Notes under the pieces: model-generated
What the model was told of the DNA's origin: nothing
What the model saw: only the letters and a program-made list of their open reading frames with translations
Database searches by the model: none
Shown here: positions 35,102 through 47,195 of the stretch, one piece after another
Numbering within the stretch: the stretch's first letter is position 1
How the letters are laid out: each line of letters starts with the position of its first letter
Assembly: GCA_950295325.1 (NCBI GenBank)
Contig: OX485803.1
Coordinates: 26,040,001 to 26,104,000, forward strand
Direction: 5' to 3'
Length of the DNA: 64,000 nucleotides
DNA from: Polytrichum commune
Lineage: Eukaryota > Streptophyta > Polytrichopsida > Polytrichales > Polytrichaceae
Program-made: the position numbers and the translations under genes

Positions 35102-38100
35102 GATATATATAATATATAAATTATGCTCAACCCTTATTTTGTTGGTTTTAGGTATACTCACTTACACTAGGAGTTGTGGTCAAAGGTTGAGGGAAATGAA
35201 GCAATCCTATCGGTTTAGAGATGAAGGCCAACGTCGATTAAATATTTTAATGTATAAAAGTTTGGCCTCGAGATGGCCCCCAAGGCATGACTTTTATGGA
35301 TTTAAAGGCCAACAAATTAAGTACAATTCTTTGCATTTGATCTCCACTATTGGATCAAATGAACACTAACTCCACATCTTTCCCCTTCACACTCTTGCTT
35401 CTCTCATCATTTTCTCTTTCATATCTCATTTTTTCTTGTTCTTGTTTTCTCCTTGTATGATTGCTTGCTTGTAGAATGGATAGCTCATCATAATACGCTT
35501 CAATAATCATTGATGGGACCTCATATCTGCAAGAGAGAGGTGTGTCTAATGTAGGAGCTTACGGATTTTGACCTTTACGCCCTATTGTAGCAAGACGATC
35601 AAATTTGCCTCTTTTGATCTCAAACACTAATGTTCAGCTGAATGCAAGCACTAAAATAACAAGATTTGTTCAGAAGCTACAATGCAAAACAATAGTGCCT
35701 TGCGCAGAGCCCATAATCATAGAAACTCTAGATGACAATGTAAGTGTATGTATTGTTGATCCAACCTTTGCAACAAAAAAGAAAACAAGCTCTATGCACA
35801 AAGGTTGCGCCAAAAGTAGCAAAAATCTAGAAAGCATCAACAAAAGAGGAGCATGAAGAAGATGGATAATGTGGAATTTTAAGAATTGGAAGGATTCTGA
35901 TATGGAAGCCCTAATTACTCTTGGAGATAAAAATGAAACCTGATTTTGTGAAGAATGTGACGAAGCAAGGCAATTCTATACATTGATTTTGTTGTGATGC
36001 TTCATGTTTGCATGAGCTTATTGAATGCAAACCTAAGAAATAAGAAAATTTAACCCAAAAAAAATCCAATTTTATATTTGGCCAATTGGGCCTTTTAAAG
36101 GTCTTTGTTGATGTCTAGTTGCCCACCTTTCCCCACATTAGACCCCCATTGTGTGTCTTGGGCATTTATGACCATTGTCACATTGGGTGCCAACATTGTG
36201 GATTGAACCTCAATCCCGGGAGGCGGGGGCAAATGAGGCTTCAGTCATTTTAGCTCGTATGATATTGAGCTCTATTTTTTTCATACTGCAATCAATAAGA
36301 ATGTTAGATTTGCTTTGTTGTTGCTAAATGAGTTGATACATGGTTCAACCTACATGCTTGGACGATTGTAGCAATTACATGGTTCACAAAATTATAAGTG
36401 GCTTGTAAGAAAATATTTATTACATTGTTCAAGTAATACAAATGTGATAGAATGACAAATGGCATTTTTAGAGAAAGTAGACACGAGTGCAAATTTTACA
36501 ATTCAATTGATTAGTGATGGGATTAAACTGGAATAATAATGAAGCATGCTATAACATTTGCAAATGAGCATTTTGATCAGTCGACACTCCGACTATATCT
36601 AAAGAAAACATTGATTTTTTGGACATTGAACCTACATTAAAAACATCCTTACAATATCCTCACAGTAAATCATTTCATGAACAAACTATGTGTATGTTTT
36701 CCAAGAAAACTAAAAATAATCACAATGATATGATTAGAAGTTTGAAAATACTAATGCTCTATTCGAAATAGTCGGTTGTCAAATGGATAGACTCATAGAT
36801 AATCTATGTGATCAATTTTATTCAATGATTTGATTGGCTTTACTCTTGACAAACCATCTTTCTCACCTTTGAATGAAGAATAAAATTTGGGTATTTTGAG
36901 ATAGACTATATCGCAAGTCAATTTGTAATATATAAAATGAATTTTTTATTAATTTTTCCAATTTTAATTTGTGGAAATAATGTCCAATCATAACTATGTC
37001 CAATCCCTTTAAAATTATAGTCTTAATACTTGTACTATAAGTCTACTAGTTTTTAAAATAAAATTGAATAAAATCCTTCATGACACCGATTAAATGTTGC
37101 ATTATTTTTAAAAGAAATTTTAAACATATGGTTACAATCTATACTTTTTAATAACATATGAAATTCTTTGCAATACGTCAAAATTTGTTATGATCTTTTT
37201 TTAACTTTGACTAATGAGGTTTTCAAACATCATAAGTTCCCAATGTTTTTTAATAGCTCTATAAACACCTATAATTTTAATATAGAAAATATTTTTCATT
37301 ACTCCATAGACCTCATATCAGACATATACAATGTGTTACCACTATTTAATTGTGATGGTATTGTAGTTATGTGACGTAAAAGAAATATTTCTCAGGTTTC
37401 CAAGCTAAGTGGTTGGTTTGCATTTATCCTTAGTTTACAAATAACTTATTATAAGGTTAGAAAGTCTTATGAATTAAAATGTCTTAGTTAGTCCCACTAA
37501 GCGTCTAATTAGTTCATTATAAGTTCAGTCGCCATGGAATAGGCAACTTAGACCTTTTTAATATATTCATTCTACTAAAATACAATATAAAATGGTCTAG
37601 AAACTAATATGGCATTTTAAAATTCCTAACTATTGAAAGAAAAGATAAAAAATTTTAATGAGATGTGTCAGAGAAATGTTCATAAGTTTTAATTATTTTT
37701 ATAATATAATAAGACTAATTAAATTTTAATTATAACTTCAATATCTACCTAAAAATATAAAAATCATAGAAAATAGACATTTTAGCAAACCAGGATGAAA
37801 TTATGCAGTCAGTAGTACCAAAACAAAAGTTGTCTTATAGAATTGCCTATGATTTTCAAACACATTTGTAAATTTCTATAAGATTATTATTTTTTTAAAT
37901 ACTTCAATAACTATCTATGTATATAAGATGTGTTAGAACTAGACTTTAAACAAGATGTGGTAGGATTTTGGAGTTTGATGTTCTTTTCAGTCCAAAATCA
38001 TTAACTAATGTGACAATCTATAGAATTATGTTTCACTAATAAATAAAATGATATTAGAGTGCAACTTCAATACAATGAACAAAGACTAAATAATTTATAA

Positions 38101-39399
38101 AAATAAAATTTCTCAAACGATGAAAACAACTTTACTCCCTTTTAAGAAACATTTATACTCAAAATTATTGAGTAATTAGCAACGGTTGATCGAGGGTGAA
38201 GTTGATCAAGATAAGAAGTGGTTTGGGTTGAAGAAGAAAGACTGTAGGCTTGAAAAAATTTGGAACTCCGAAGGTCTAAGATACAAAATAAAAACAAAAA
38301 TAAAAATAAAAATGCCTCAATGGAACTTGAACGCCTTTAAATAAGATTGTCTAAGGCGGCGGAGGGTTGGGAGGTGAGTTCTTTCATTGACTTTTGTTTT
38401 CCCATGTCTCCTTGGTATTAGATCCTCTCGGCCACTGTTGATGTTTTTTTGTCTAATTTTTTATATTAAATTTTCATTTAGTAGTATCAACATACACTCA
38501 TCAAAATAGATCTTACGTCGTTGAGGCCAATCAATTCAATTAAAGGGATTCTTTATAGTCAATGTCATTTGCTTTGTTCGTTTGATCATTTTGAGGCGTA
38601 ATCACTTCATATTCTTAGAATATTTTAAATTCTTATCCTTACCAACTACTCACTGATTGACTTTAATTTAGTCAATCCTAAAAAAATCATTTAATAAATT
38701 GTTGCTGCTTGTTTTATTAAAATTTCATATACTAACCTAATTTTCTAGATTGAAACTTCTTCAATTGATTAAAGTTTTTTTAATTTAAATTCTATTTACC
38801 ACTATTACCTAGTTAATTAATAAAATAATAAAAATAAACCTTCACAAGCTACAATTATCTCTTAGAAAGTATATGCTCGAATCTAAGAATTTAATTTTCT
38901 CATAGAAAGTATAATAATTGAATATAAATACGAATATTTTTTCTTCTGGATTTAACGTTGTTTGTTGTTGAGCATTTGAATTGATTAGCTACTCAATAAT
39001 TGTCTCTCTATATATCTATAAGCTTTCTCGTACATTCAAACATTATGTTGTCATGGTTTATTGCATTCAAATGATGAAGTCAAACATCATTCTCATCCAT
39101 AGTGATGACCAAGGGCAAAGTTGTTGTGTGGCCACAACAACAATCATGTGCAATCATGATGTGATGAATGACCATGAAAAATACTAAAGTCACTAGAATC
39201 TTGTGTCTATGGTGATCCATACTGCATTTCCAAACCCTAAGGCTCAAAAGGTAAGAGCAAACAAATCAAAAAACTTGAACTATTCAAAGAGAATGAATAA
39301 GAGGTGTAAAGGATATATGAAAATTTGAAGCCTTGGCCTCTAATCTAAGTCTGCAAAGACTTTACATAGTCACCCCTTGGACCCTATGTATTTTATTCT
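35102..39399. other. Very AT-rich intergenic region, no gene seen
   Basis: Over 4 kb, mostly A/T, with stops in every frame. A plus-strand frame at 35605-35856 (83 codons; contains RFVQKLQCKTIVPCAEPIII) has more balanced composition and might be an exon fragment, but I recognise nothing. A small hairpin 'gttgttgtgtggccacaacaac'-like lies at about 39118-39140. Confidence 0.35.
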
Positions 39400-41262
39400 T
39401 CACTTGAGGCTAGCTCAAGCTTCACAAGTACTCAAATTTTGGTTAAGTTGGATCATATATATATATGGCACAAATTGAAAAATCAATTGCAAGGAAAGAA
39501 CCAAGTACAACCACCTCGGGAGAATTAACGCAAAATTGAGGGGAAATAAAATAATAATGCCCATCTGGGGCCTAACTTTCCATGTGAGCTTTAAGTTGCT
39601 ATGAGTCACAATAAGACCACATCGAATCAAATTCGTTAAAAACATCTTGATGAGCAACATACGGGGTTTTTCCCAAGTCCAATAGAATCAGTTGCCACCC
39701 AATCCTGCCATAGTTTTGCAAAGTCTCTCAAATAACTTGATGTGTTTTCTCAATGGGCCATTGTAGAGCATTAAAAACCAAATTATTCCGTTGGTGCCAA
39801 ATAAACTATGAGAGACCACTCTTTAAGAAAAACCAAATGCGATTGAAGCGTTCCAGTGTATTGCACAAAGGTTGATCAAAGAGACATTGCATCATTAATA
39901 AGGAATTATGAGGACCAAGGTTACTTTTTTTGGCAAAAAAATTACCACAAGATGTTAGCAGCATACCACCGCATTTGTTGAATAAGTGGGCAATTGAAGA
40001 ACCTATGCTCCACTGATTGCGGGCCACAATGAGGACAACTCATGTGAATCTCTGCCAAAATTCTCCCACGACATTCATTCACTACCACTGCCTTGTGGAT
40101 AACCGACCAATGAAATTTGGCACAATTCTAAGGCACAAATAGAGGTTGCATTTTTTTGGTTACCTTCCAAGACTAAGTAATGTGATGTCAAACTTTGGAC
40201 CCACCTTTTGTAGAGAAATAAGGAGAGGACAACCAAAGAGAGGAAGGTCCCCATGAACCGTGGTAAGAAGGTTGCAACTGCATAATGCAGTACCTCAGTA
40301 TAACTTGCAGATTTGATTGGCCAAAAATGAGTGCTTAAATGATCCATTTGTTCATAAGAGCTCGCATAGCATCCTCTGGCGAAGTAAGACTAAGCCCACC
40401 GACTTTCTTTTGCAATGTATAGTCGTGCCAACTCACATGTGTTCTAGATGTGTACTTAGATCTAGACCACATGTAATTGCAAAATAAAGCTTTGCTCTTC
40501 CCCAAACTCTTTTGGAACCAGCCCATACCACGATGAAATACCAAAGGGGCGACATGAAAACCTAATTCTCTATGAGAATCCACTTTGCAAACGACAGGTT
40601 CGTGGAGCTCTAGTACTTAAGTTTTCTCTTGACTTTGCTCACCAAGAATTAATCAACATCTTGGATTTCTAGTTGTAAACCAGAAGGTGTACCAAGTAGT
40701 TTCGACAAATCTTCATTTAGGGCCCACTTCTAATGTTATTTCTCCACCCATCTTGGCAATAGTATGTGGCCGCACCAATAAGCAACATCTTATGCCAATT
40801 GATCTCTAGACCAGAGGCAGTTCTAAACTTATATAGCAACAAGGTTAACAACACTAGTTTCTTCTGCCCTCATCATAAATGATGTATCTTCAACACATTG
40901 GCTAATAATTTGTTGGGAATTGCATTGAGGAAGGACAATGTCCTTAAGGTTACCAATCCTCATTGTTTATTTAATTGCCGCATTGAATGCCTCTGCTGTA
41001 ATAATGAACAAGTGAAGAGCTAAAGGGCAACCCTAGCAGACTCCTATGAAGTTCAAAAAGCTCAGTCACTCGGTTGTTAATATTGATTGAGGCAGTTGCG
41101 TCTTGGAACACCAATCTAATCATATTAATAACGGAATTGGGCATTCCTAGCTTCCCTATGACTTGAAACATAAATGCCTAGTCGACTCTATCATAGGCTT
41201 TGCTAAAGTCTAGTTCAAGGAAGATAGATTCTTGATGCGACTCCTTTGCCCATTGAATTGAT

Positions 41263-41854
41263 CCCGGGTACGCAACTCCCATATTATACGCAGGGGGCAT
41301 CATACTTAAAACGGCTTAGAGGACGGCTTTTGTAAAAATTATATCAAATTATATCAAATTAAAATGATCAAAAATTTGGATGAAGACCAAATTAAATAAA
41401 ATGAGATGAAAAAAAAGTTGAGTAAAGACCAAATTAAATAAAATGAGATGAAAAAAAAAGTTGGGTGAAGACCAAATTAAATAAAATGAGATGAAAAAAA
41501 AGTTGGGTTGCATATTTATTAAGCCTCCCATTAAAATTATAAGCCACGAATAGTTGCCTCCCATTAAAATTATAATTCATTCACAATGTTAGAATTTTAT
41601 TAAAAAGTCCAAAAAGTTGGGTAGTTTGACCTATGGTACATGTATTAAAAAAAATCATATAATTAGGTTTTTAATGCAATTATATGCTTCAAAATATATT
41701 CATTTCCTATATATAATTACATTTTTGGATTCCTTGTTAAAAGGGCTACAAGGGTTTCCTACATTAAAACAAATTGTATCACTCAATATTGGACTAAAAC
41801 GCATTATAAGTGATTATAATATGGACCATATAATACGGGAGTTGCGTACCCGGG
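41263..41854. mobile_element. 592-bp MITE inserted in the LINE, 8-bp target duplication
   Basis: GAATTGAT at 41255-41262 and 41855-41862 is a perfect 8-bp duplication. Both ends read CCCGGGTACGCAACTCCC going inward, then A or G, then TATTATA: 25 bp with one mismatch. Removing the element and one duplication rejoins the LINE text around the 'WAKES' region, apart from a frameshift. An 8-bp duplication suggests hAT. No frame; internal triple repeat at about 41380-41515. Confidence 0.88.
41380..41515. repeat. Triple tandem repeat, unit about 52 bp, inside the MITE
   Basis: Three units of 'gaccaaattaaataaaatga' plus 'gatgaaaaaaaagttgggtg'-type text, nearly identical. It accounts for the repeated Phe-Leu-Ile frame seen on the minus strand. 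Confidence 0.85.
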
Positions 41855-42693
41855 GAATTGATTCGTGTGTGAGCATAATTTGTCCAACATGGATTGAAGC
41901 AAAAGAAAAGCAGTTTGATCACTATTAATTACCTCCACCAACAATGGCCGAAGCCGCCTCTGCAAAGCTTTAGCGAAGATCTTGTAAGTGGTGTTGAGGA
42001 GCGTGATCGGCCACATGTTGGTCAATTTTGAACGATTCCCTTCTTTAGAAAGGAGCGGGATGAGTTCTCGCGTCAATCCTTTTGAAAACCAATCACGCAC
42101 CAAAGATTCAGCTCACCATCATTGTGAAGTCGCCGCTAGAAATCAAGTCTAGAATGGTTAATAATAAATTTTGAACACGTAGTTTGACAATCTCTATTAT
42201 ACACATGTCTTTTTTATGACTATTCTTAGATCCACACATAACCATGCATCACTCAAATATAGGTGTCCATTGAAGATAAGTAACCAATTTAGGCCCACTT
42301 ACTCCAATAAGCCTTTGCATTAATATTTTTCACATTCCACTTATTTTAATTATCCCGTAAAAAAAAATGAGATCTCTACCAGATACCTTACTATGGTGTT
42401 TGACATTTTGATGGGTAGATACCTCTTGACATCGCACAAATGGGAAGCTTCAATGCCAAGAACTTCATTGAATTTCAGGTCCATCAAGAGCAGGGGATGG
42501 TGTAAATAATGTAATTACATGCTTAATGAGTTATATAATTGTTTCCGTGGAGTTTCTGAGTGAGTAAGGGCCGGTTTACACCATGGACCATGAAGTCAAA
42601 CCATGGAAGATGGCATTTTTTCATGGTCCGACTTGATGGTTCAACTTTCATGGTCCAATGTTTTGAAAAATCAATTTACAAAGCCTTTGGGCT

Positions 42694-43368
42694 CAGGGTT
42701 GTTTATTGTGTCGTGACGGAGGCTAATCTCGGCATAATGTCGTGCCGTCACGACACGTATCCGTCACGACATTATGCCGGATGCTGTCTTTATCCTGACG
42801 GATTTGAATTTTACCGAATTCTGTGTGTAATTACATTACCCCATTTCGGACACGTAGGATGTTAGATGCCCACGTGTGATGACATGTCAACAAAGTAGAG
42901 GTAAAGTGGGGAAAAAATTAGCGCCCGTCCGCCCCCGTTCCCGCCCCCGTTCCCGCCCTGTCCACCCCATTCCCGCCCCCGTTCCCGCCCTGTCCACCCC
43001 GTTCCCAACCCCGTCCGCGCCGTTCGCCCCCCCGTCTGCCCCGTTCCTGTTCCCGACCCCGTTCCCCCCGTTCCCGCCCCCGTTCCCGCCCCCGTTCCCG
43101 CCCCCGTTTCCCCCCGTCCGCCCCACACCCTCCTTAGTCATATTTTACTACTTTGATTTTAACAGAATGGCAAAATGGTTTACCTGGCGCTAGGCATATC
43201 CACATCCACGTCGGCCTTTTCTGTCACATAGGACACCACCTTGGCAAGAAGGTAAGTATTTTACCCACCCTACTAGCTTCCCCCTAGGTTGACCCTACGT
43301 GGACCCTATTGTGTTGTGACGGAGGGGTCCGTCACGACACCGTCATGACGTCGGGATAGACAACCCTG
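42694..43368. mobile_element. hAT-like element, CAGGGTTGT termini, copy 1
   Basis: TTTGGGCT at 42686-42693 and 43369-43376. Termini CAGGGTTGTTTATT and, reverse-complemented, CAGGGTTGTCTATCC. CAGGG plus an 8-bp duplication is typical of hAT. Subterminal GTGTCGTGACGG, CCGTCACGACAC and CGGCATAATGTCGTG with their complements form stacked hairpins. The core (about 42925-43120) is a C-rich minisatellite. No transposase. Copy 2 at 43847-44690. Confidence 0.88.
42925..43125. repeat. C-rich minisatellite (CCCGTTCCCGCC type)
   Basis: About 200 bp of variants of 'cccgttcccgcccc' and 'ccgtccgcccc', strongly strand-asymmetric: C on plus, G on minus. The minus strand carries many G-runs and could form quadruplexes. 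A similar but diverged block lies in copy 2 (44080-44130 and 44360-44435). Confidence 0.85.
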
Positions 43369-43846
43369 TTTGGGCTCCTTACCAGGTGTAAACTAAATGT
43401 TGACAAAGAGGGGTCTATGTGACCGTTTAACCCTTAATATCTTATGTGACCATAATTTGGTTGTGAGTTGTTTGCTCTGACCCCTTCGACACTACCTTAG
43501 ATGGTTTCTTGATTATTTCAACTACTTCTCTTGTTCTTGTTCAAGTTTGCTATGCTCTGCCACATGGATAATTTTGATTCAACAAAGTTAGTTATTCTTG
43601 GATCAATTCAGATATGGGAGTGTGCTCTCATTTGGTTTACAACGAAATCGGTCCACGAACCAAAACTTGACATTTGTCACCTCTGTGGTTTAGGGGCAGC
43701 GTAACCTATAAATGTTTTTTTTGTTGATCCGTATGTGCAAATGATTCCCAAATGGTATAAAAACCTGCATGACACTCAAACGCAACATATCCTAAATATT
43801 TGTTGTTGGATTTTTTAGTTGGACATGTGTTGGTGGGTGTACATCC

Positions 43847-44690
43847 CAGGGTTGTCTATTGTGTCGTGACGGAGGCTAATCCCGGCATAATGTCGTGCCG
43901 TCACGACACGTATCCGTCACGACATTATGTCGGATGCTGTCTTTATCCTGACGGACTTGAATTTTATCGAATTCTGTGTGTAATTACATTACCCCATTTC
44001 GGACACGTAGGATATAAGATGTCCACGTGTGATGACATGTCAGCAAAGTAGAGGTAAAGTGGGGAAAAAATTACTAGCCCCCGTCCGCCCCCCCGTCCGT
44101 CCCCTTTCCACCCTTTCCCCCCCCCCAGTCCGCCCGTTTGTCTTAAAATTTCAAAAAAAAGTGAAAAGGTGCTGATTCCAGCGAACAACGTAGAATTGCG
44201 GTCGCACATTCTCTTGCAGTACAAATGTTATTTCATATTTGTATAGAGGACTTCATTACCTATCCGTGGACACCAAGAACTCATTTTTTTGGAGTTCATA
44301 TGATTTTTTGAGAGCCAAAAAACAGAGACTATGTCTTCAATTTCAAAAAAAAGGTGAAAATCCCCCACCCCCGTCCGCCCCTCCCCGTCCGCCCCTCCCC
44401 GTCCGCCCCACCCTCGTCCCCCGTCCGCCCCACACACTCCTTAGTCATATTTTACTACTTTGATTTTAACAAAATGATAACATAATGGCAAAATGATTTA
44501 CCTGGCGCTAGACATATCCACGTCCACGTCGGCCTTTCTGCCACATAGGACGCCACCTTGGCAAGAAGGTAAGTATTTTACCCACCCTACTAGCTGCCCC
44601 CTAGGTTGACCCTACGTGGACCCTATTGTGTCGTGATGGAGGGGTCCGTCACGACACGACACCGTCATGACGTCGGGATAGACAACCTTG
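43847..44690. mobile_element. hAT-like element, CAGGGTTGT termini, copy 2
   Basis: GTACATCC at 43839-43846 and 44691-44698, perfect. Termini CAGGGTTGTCTATTGTG and, reverse-complemented, CAAGGTTGTCTATCCCG. Near-identical to copy 1 over both outer parts. It differs by about 170 bp in the middle, where extra unique sequence (44150-44350) splits the C-rich core. Same orientation as copy 1, 470 bp away. Confidence 0.88.
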
Positions 44691-44698
44691 GTACATCC

Positions 44699-46459
44699 AT
44701 GTGGAAGGTGCACAGTTGGATACTGCTGCCTCAAATTGCAAAGTGTCCCAAGAAATCACAAAATAATGGTTTCAAGATTTGTGAACTATGTAGAAACAAG
44801 TGGTCATGCTAAAGTCCAGACCAGTGCTCATGATTTCACTTTGCCCAAGGTGTGGGGTTGAAATGAAAAATGGTTTTGCAATGCAAATTGACATTCTACA
44901 ACCCACAGATACAAGATGGCAGTATGGCACTGGATCATGTAACCACCTACAAAAATATTAAACTTCAAGGGGTTCAAGACTCCATCAAGAATCGGTCCGA
45001 GCTAGAATGAAGGTCAATTTATTTCATTTTTTTGAGACAAATTAAGCAAGTTTATTTCATTGGCAAAAAAGAAACATGGACTAGAACCTACAAAAGTCTC
45101 AAGAGAACAGAGTAAATTTCTTGGTTGGAACCACATGGCCCCGAGGAGGGTATTTATATCCTAAGGATGGTCACCTGAGTCCCGGGGTGGCAACTCTTAT
45201 GTCAAAAACAACTCCTTATTATTCTCTTTTAATGCATCTAAGAGTTTACAATTTATTATTATGTAGAGGCAAACACCATGATGCGTAGGAAGAGGACATT
45301 GAGAGGAATCCAATGACAACATAAACGTTCAAATCTGAAGAGTTTTGGACCTCCAAAAATTAGTTTTATAAGTTATTATAGGTATTTTTTCGTAAACAGA
45401 GGTCAATGTCCAAACCCCCCATGTTTTTATTTTCTTTCTTAGAATTCACAAATTTTTATAAAAAAATCTAAAAAAATCTGAGAAAGGCAACTTCCAAGGG
45501 AACTTAGGGCATGGTTTAGGGTTTGAGGCCACAAGGGGGCTTGGGCTTGCGTTAGTGTTGGTGTTGTCGGTGTTGTTGGTGTTGTGTGTGACTTTTGTGT
45601 AACGGATTATGTCCTTGATGAGTCTAGATTATGTAGCAATAGATGAGTCCATGCTTGAAGCATAAACAACAACTATAAAACACCTTTTGCCTAAATCAAC
45701 TTATGAAGAAAACATGAGATCTTTTAAGTTCTCATGGTTCATTACCTCTAAACATGATGAAATTGTTCCCAAGTTGTTTCTCTTGTAAAGCTTTAGAGTT
45801 GATTTCACAGGCTTATCTTCTTATGTACCTTCACAACTCATGTGCGTCACTCTTTTTCTCTTCATTTCAATGCCTTGTAGATCCTAATTAAACCAAACTT
45901 CACAAATAAACATTATATCATATTATAGATGACCATGGTGTCTTTGGCTCATCTTTGGTTTTCAAATTGATACAAAAGAGGTTGGAGATGACGATCTAAT
46001 CTCATTAAAATGCAATTGCATGTCTAGTCCATTTTATAGATTACATAAAATTTAGACTCTAACTTTGGATTTGCAAATGAATATCAATTTGCATTTGCAC
46101 TCGGCCAATGTCGTGATAATCCATCAAATTCCAATGCTTGATAATGTCCAAGTCCGAACTTTATATGTGCTCTACCTAGTTGAATGATTATAAGTGTATA
46201 TCAAACTCCCATAAAACTTGGATAACAACTTCAAATGGAATCAACAATTTTGAGTTTCAAGTCGTTCTCATGGTAAGCAATTACTCATTACCAGGTGCAG
46301 CTCTTCTCTTTAGATCTCTTATTACGACTTATAATAAGCTCATAATAATTTTTTGTATCATAAATTGCAGCTTCAATTTCTCTTCTTAAGTTGGTGACCC
46401 TTGCTTCTTATACATGCGTTGCCACCCCGGGAACTGAGCCCCCATCAGATGCCCAAGAT
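44699..46459. other. Intergenic, no gene seen
   Basis: AT-rich; a GTTGGT-type run at about 45553-45590. No motif in the short frames. Confidence 0.35.
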
Positions 46460-46685
46460 CAATGATCGGGGAGAACCGGCAGTTAGTTACAAATGAACTA
46501 GTTGAGTTTGAGAAATAACCGGTTGAAGTTCAAGATTGCATGAAAATTACCGATCATTTGAGAGGAATCTATATAATATACTCCAATTTAATAAAGGAAA
46601 ACCGGAGGATGTCAACATATAACCGGTTGGACTTGCAAACACTAGGATCTCAACCGATTATGCCCAAAAATCTCCCCGATCATTG
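46460..46685. mobile_element. 226-bp MITE, well-preserved copy 3, 8-bp target duplication
   Basis: CCCAAGAT at 46452-46459 and 46686-46693. Termini CAATGATCGGGGAGA, a perfect 15-bp inverted repeat. No frame. Other copies: 8543-8744, 26909-27111, 49387-49617 (inverted). The 8-bp duplication and CA terminus suggest hAT. Confidence 0.88.
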
Positions 46686-46830
46686 CCCAAGATACTATTT
46701 CGAGACATTTTCCTATTATTCTACCAATGGAGGGCCAAGGTTGGTTTCTGTGGAGTTCAAATTGAATGGTTTTGTTCTTAACAAATCAGGTGCTTTAGAT
46801 GCTGACGTTTTTTTCATGACATTTGGGACC

Positions 46831-47184
46831 GTAACATTACCCAACCCAATACTCTTAACTCCGGCGCGGGTTTCGATGCGACTCCGATGCGGCTCCGGGG
46901 AGGTTCGGATGCCAGCTCCGGTGGGTCCATTTTTCTGGCCCTCCCCGTTTTGGCCCCTTGATGACTTTTTTTGGTTTTTTTTTTTGCTAAATTTGGGTTT
47001 TACGGCCCCAAATTACTCTAGGAGGCCCCTTATGAGATCAAGTAAGGCCCCACCCAATCAAAAAAATAGGGGGCAATTTTTGCCCCAACCCACCCGAACC
47101 CACCGGAGCTGGCATCCGAACCTCCCCGGAGCCGCATCGAACTCCGCGCCGGAGTTAAGAGTATTGGGTTGGGTAATGTTATCC
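46831..47184. mobile_element. Fold-back element, about 105-bp arms, 11-bp flanking duplication
   Basis: CATTTGGGACC at 46820-46830 and 47185-47195. Arms 46831-46935 and 47080-47184 are inverted copies: TAACATTACCCAACCCAATA, then 'actcttaactccggcgcg', 'ggctccggggaggttcggat' and 'gccagctccggtgggt'. A duplication of 9-11 bp with long arms suggests a Mutator-like MITE. The plus frame 46540-47211 runs through this element and the 226-bp MITE and is not a gene. Confidence 0.75.
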
Positions 47185-47195
47185 CATTTGGGACC

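Larger units (their letters stand above)
39400..42130 (-). pseudogene. Non-LTR retrotransposon (LINE) reverse transcriptase, broken
   Basis: Minus-strand relic of a plant LINE ORF2. In order: RT finger motifs (LIPLLSKEGNRSKLTNM, then PITLLNTTYKIFAKALQRRL; 41950-42080), SDQTAFLLLQSMLDK, the palm box LELDFSKAYDRVD (about 41179-41222), KLGMPNSVINMIRLVFQDA, a decayed catalytic box reading CVEDTSF where YADDxxF is expected (40882-40899), the TSRTHVSWHDYTLQKKVGGL block (40335-40450), and a C-terminal cysteine-rich region (39806-40027). Breaks seen: TGG to TAG just after the palm box (41178-41180), several frameshifts, loss of Y and A in YADD, and a 592-bp element inserted at 41263. The endonuclease part is not visible. 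It cannot encode a working enzyme. Confidence 0.88.
42568..43393. mobile_element. Probable GGGCCGSTTTACACC Harbinger-like element, host of a nested hAT
   Basis: The left end GGGCCGGTTTACACC after TAA (42565-42567) matches the terminus of 24078-24613. The right end is GGTGTAAAC followed by TAA (43394-43396), missing the last six bases of the expected terminus. A 675-bp hAT-like element (42694-43368) lies inside. The shortened right end makes the call tentative. Confidence 0.4.

Noticed and set aside
42862-43193. Gly/Thr-rich and Pro-rich frames over the C-rich core
   Set aside because: Consequences of the CCCGTTCCCGCC minisatellite inside a hAT-like element.
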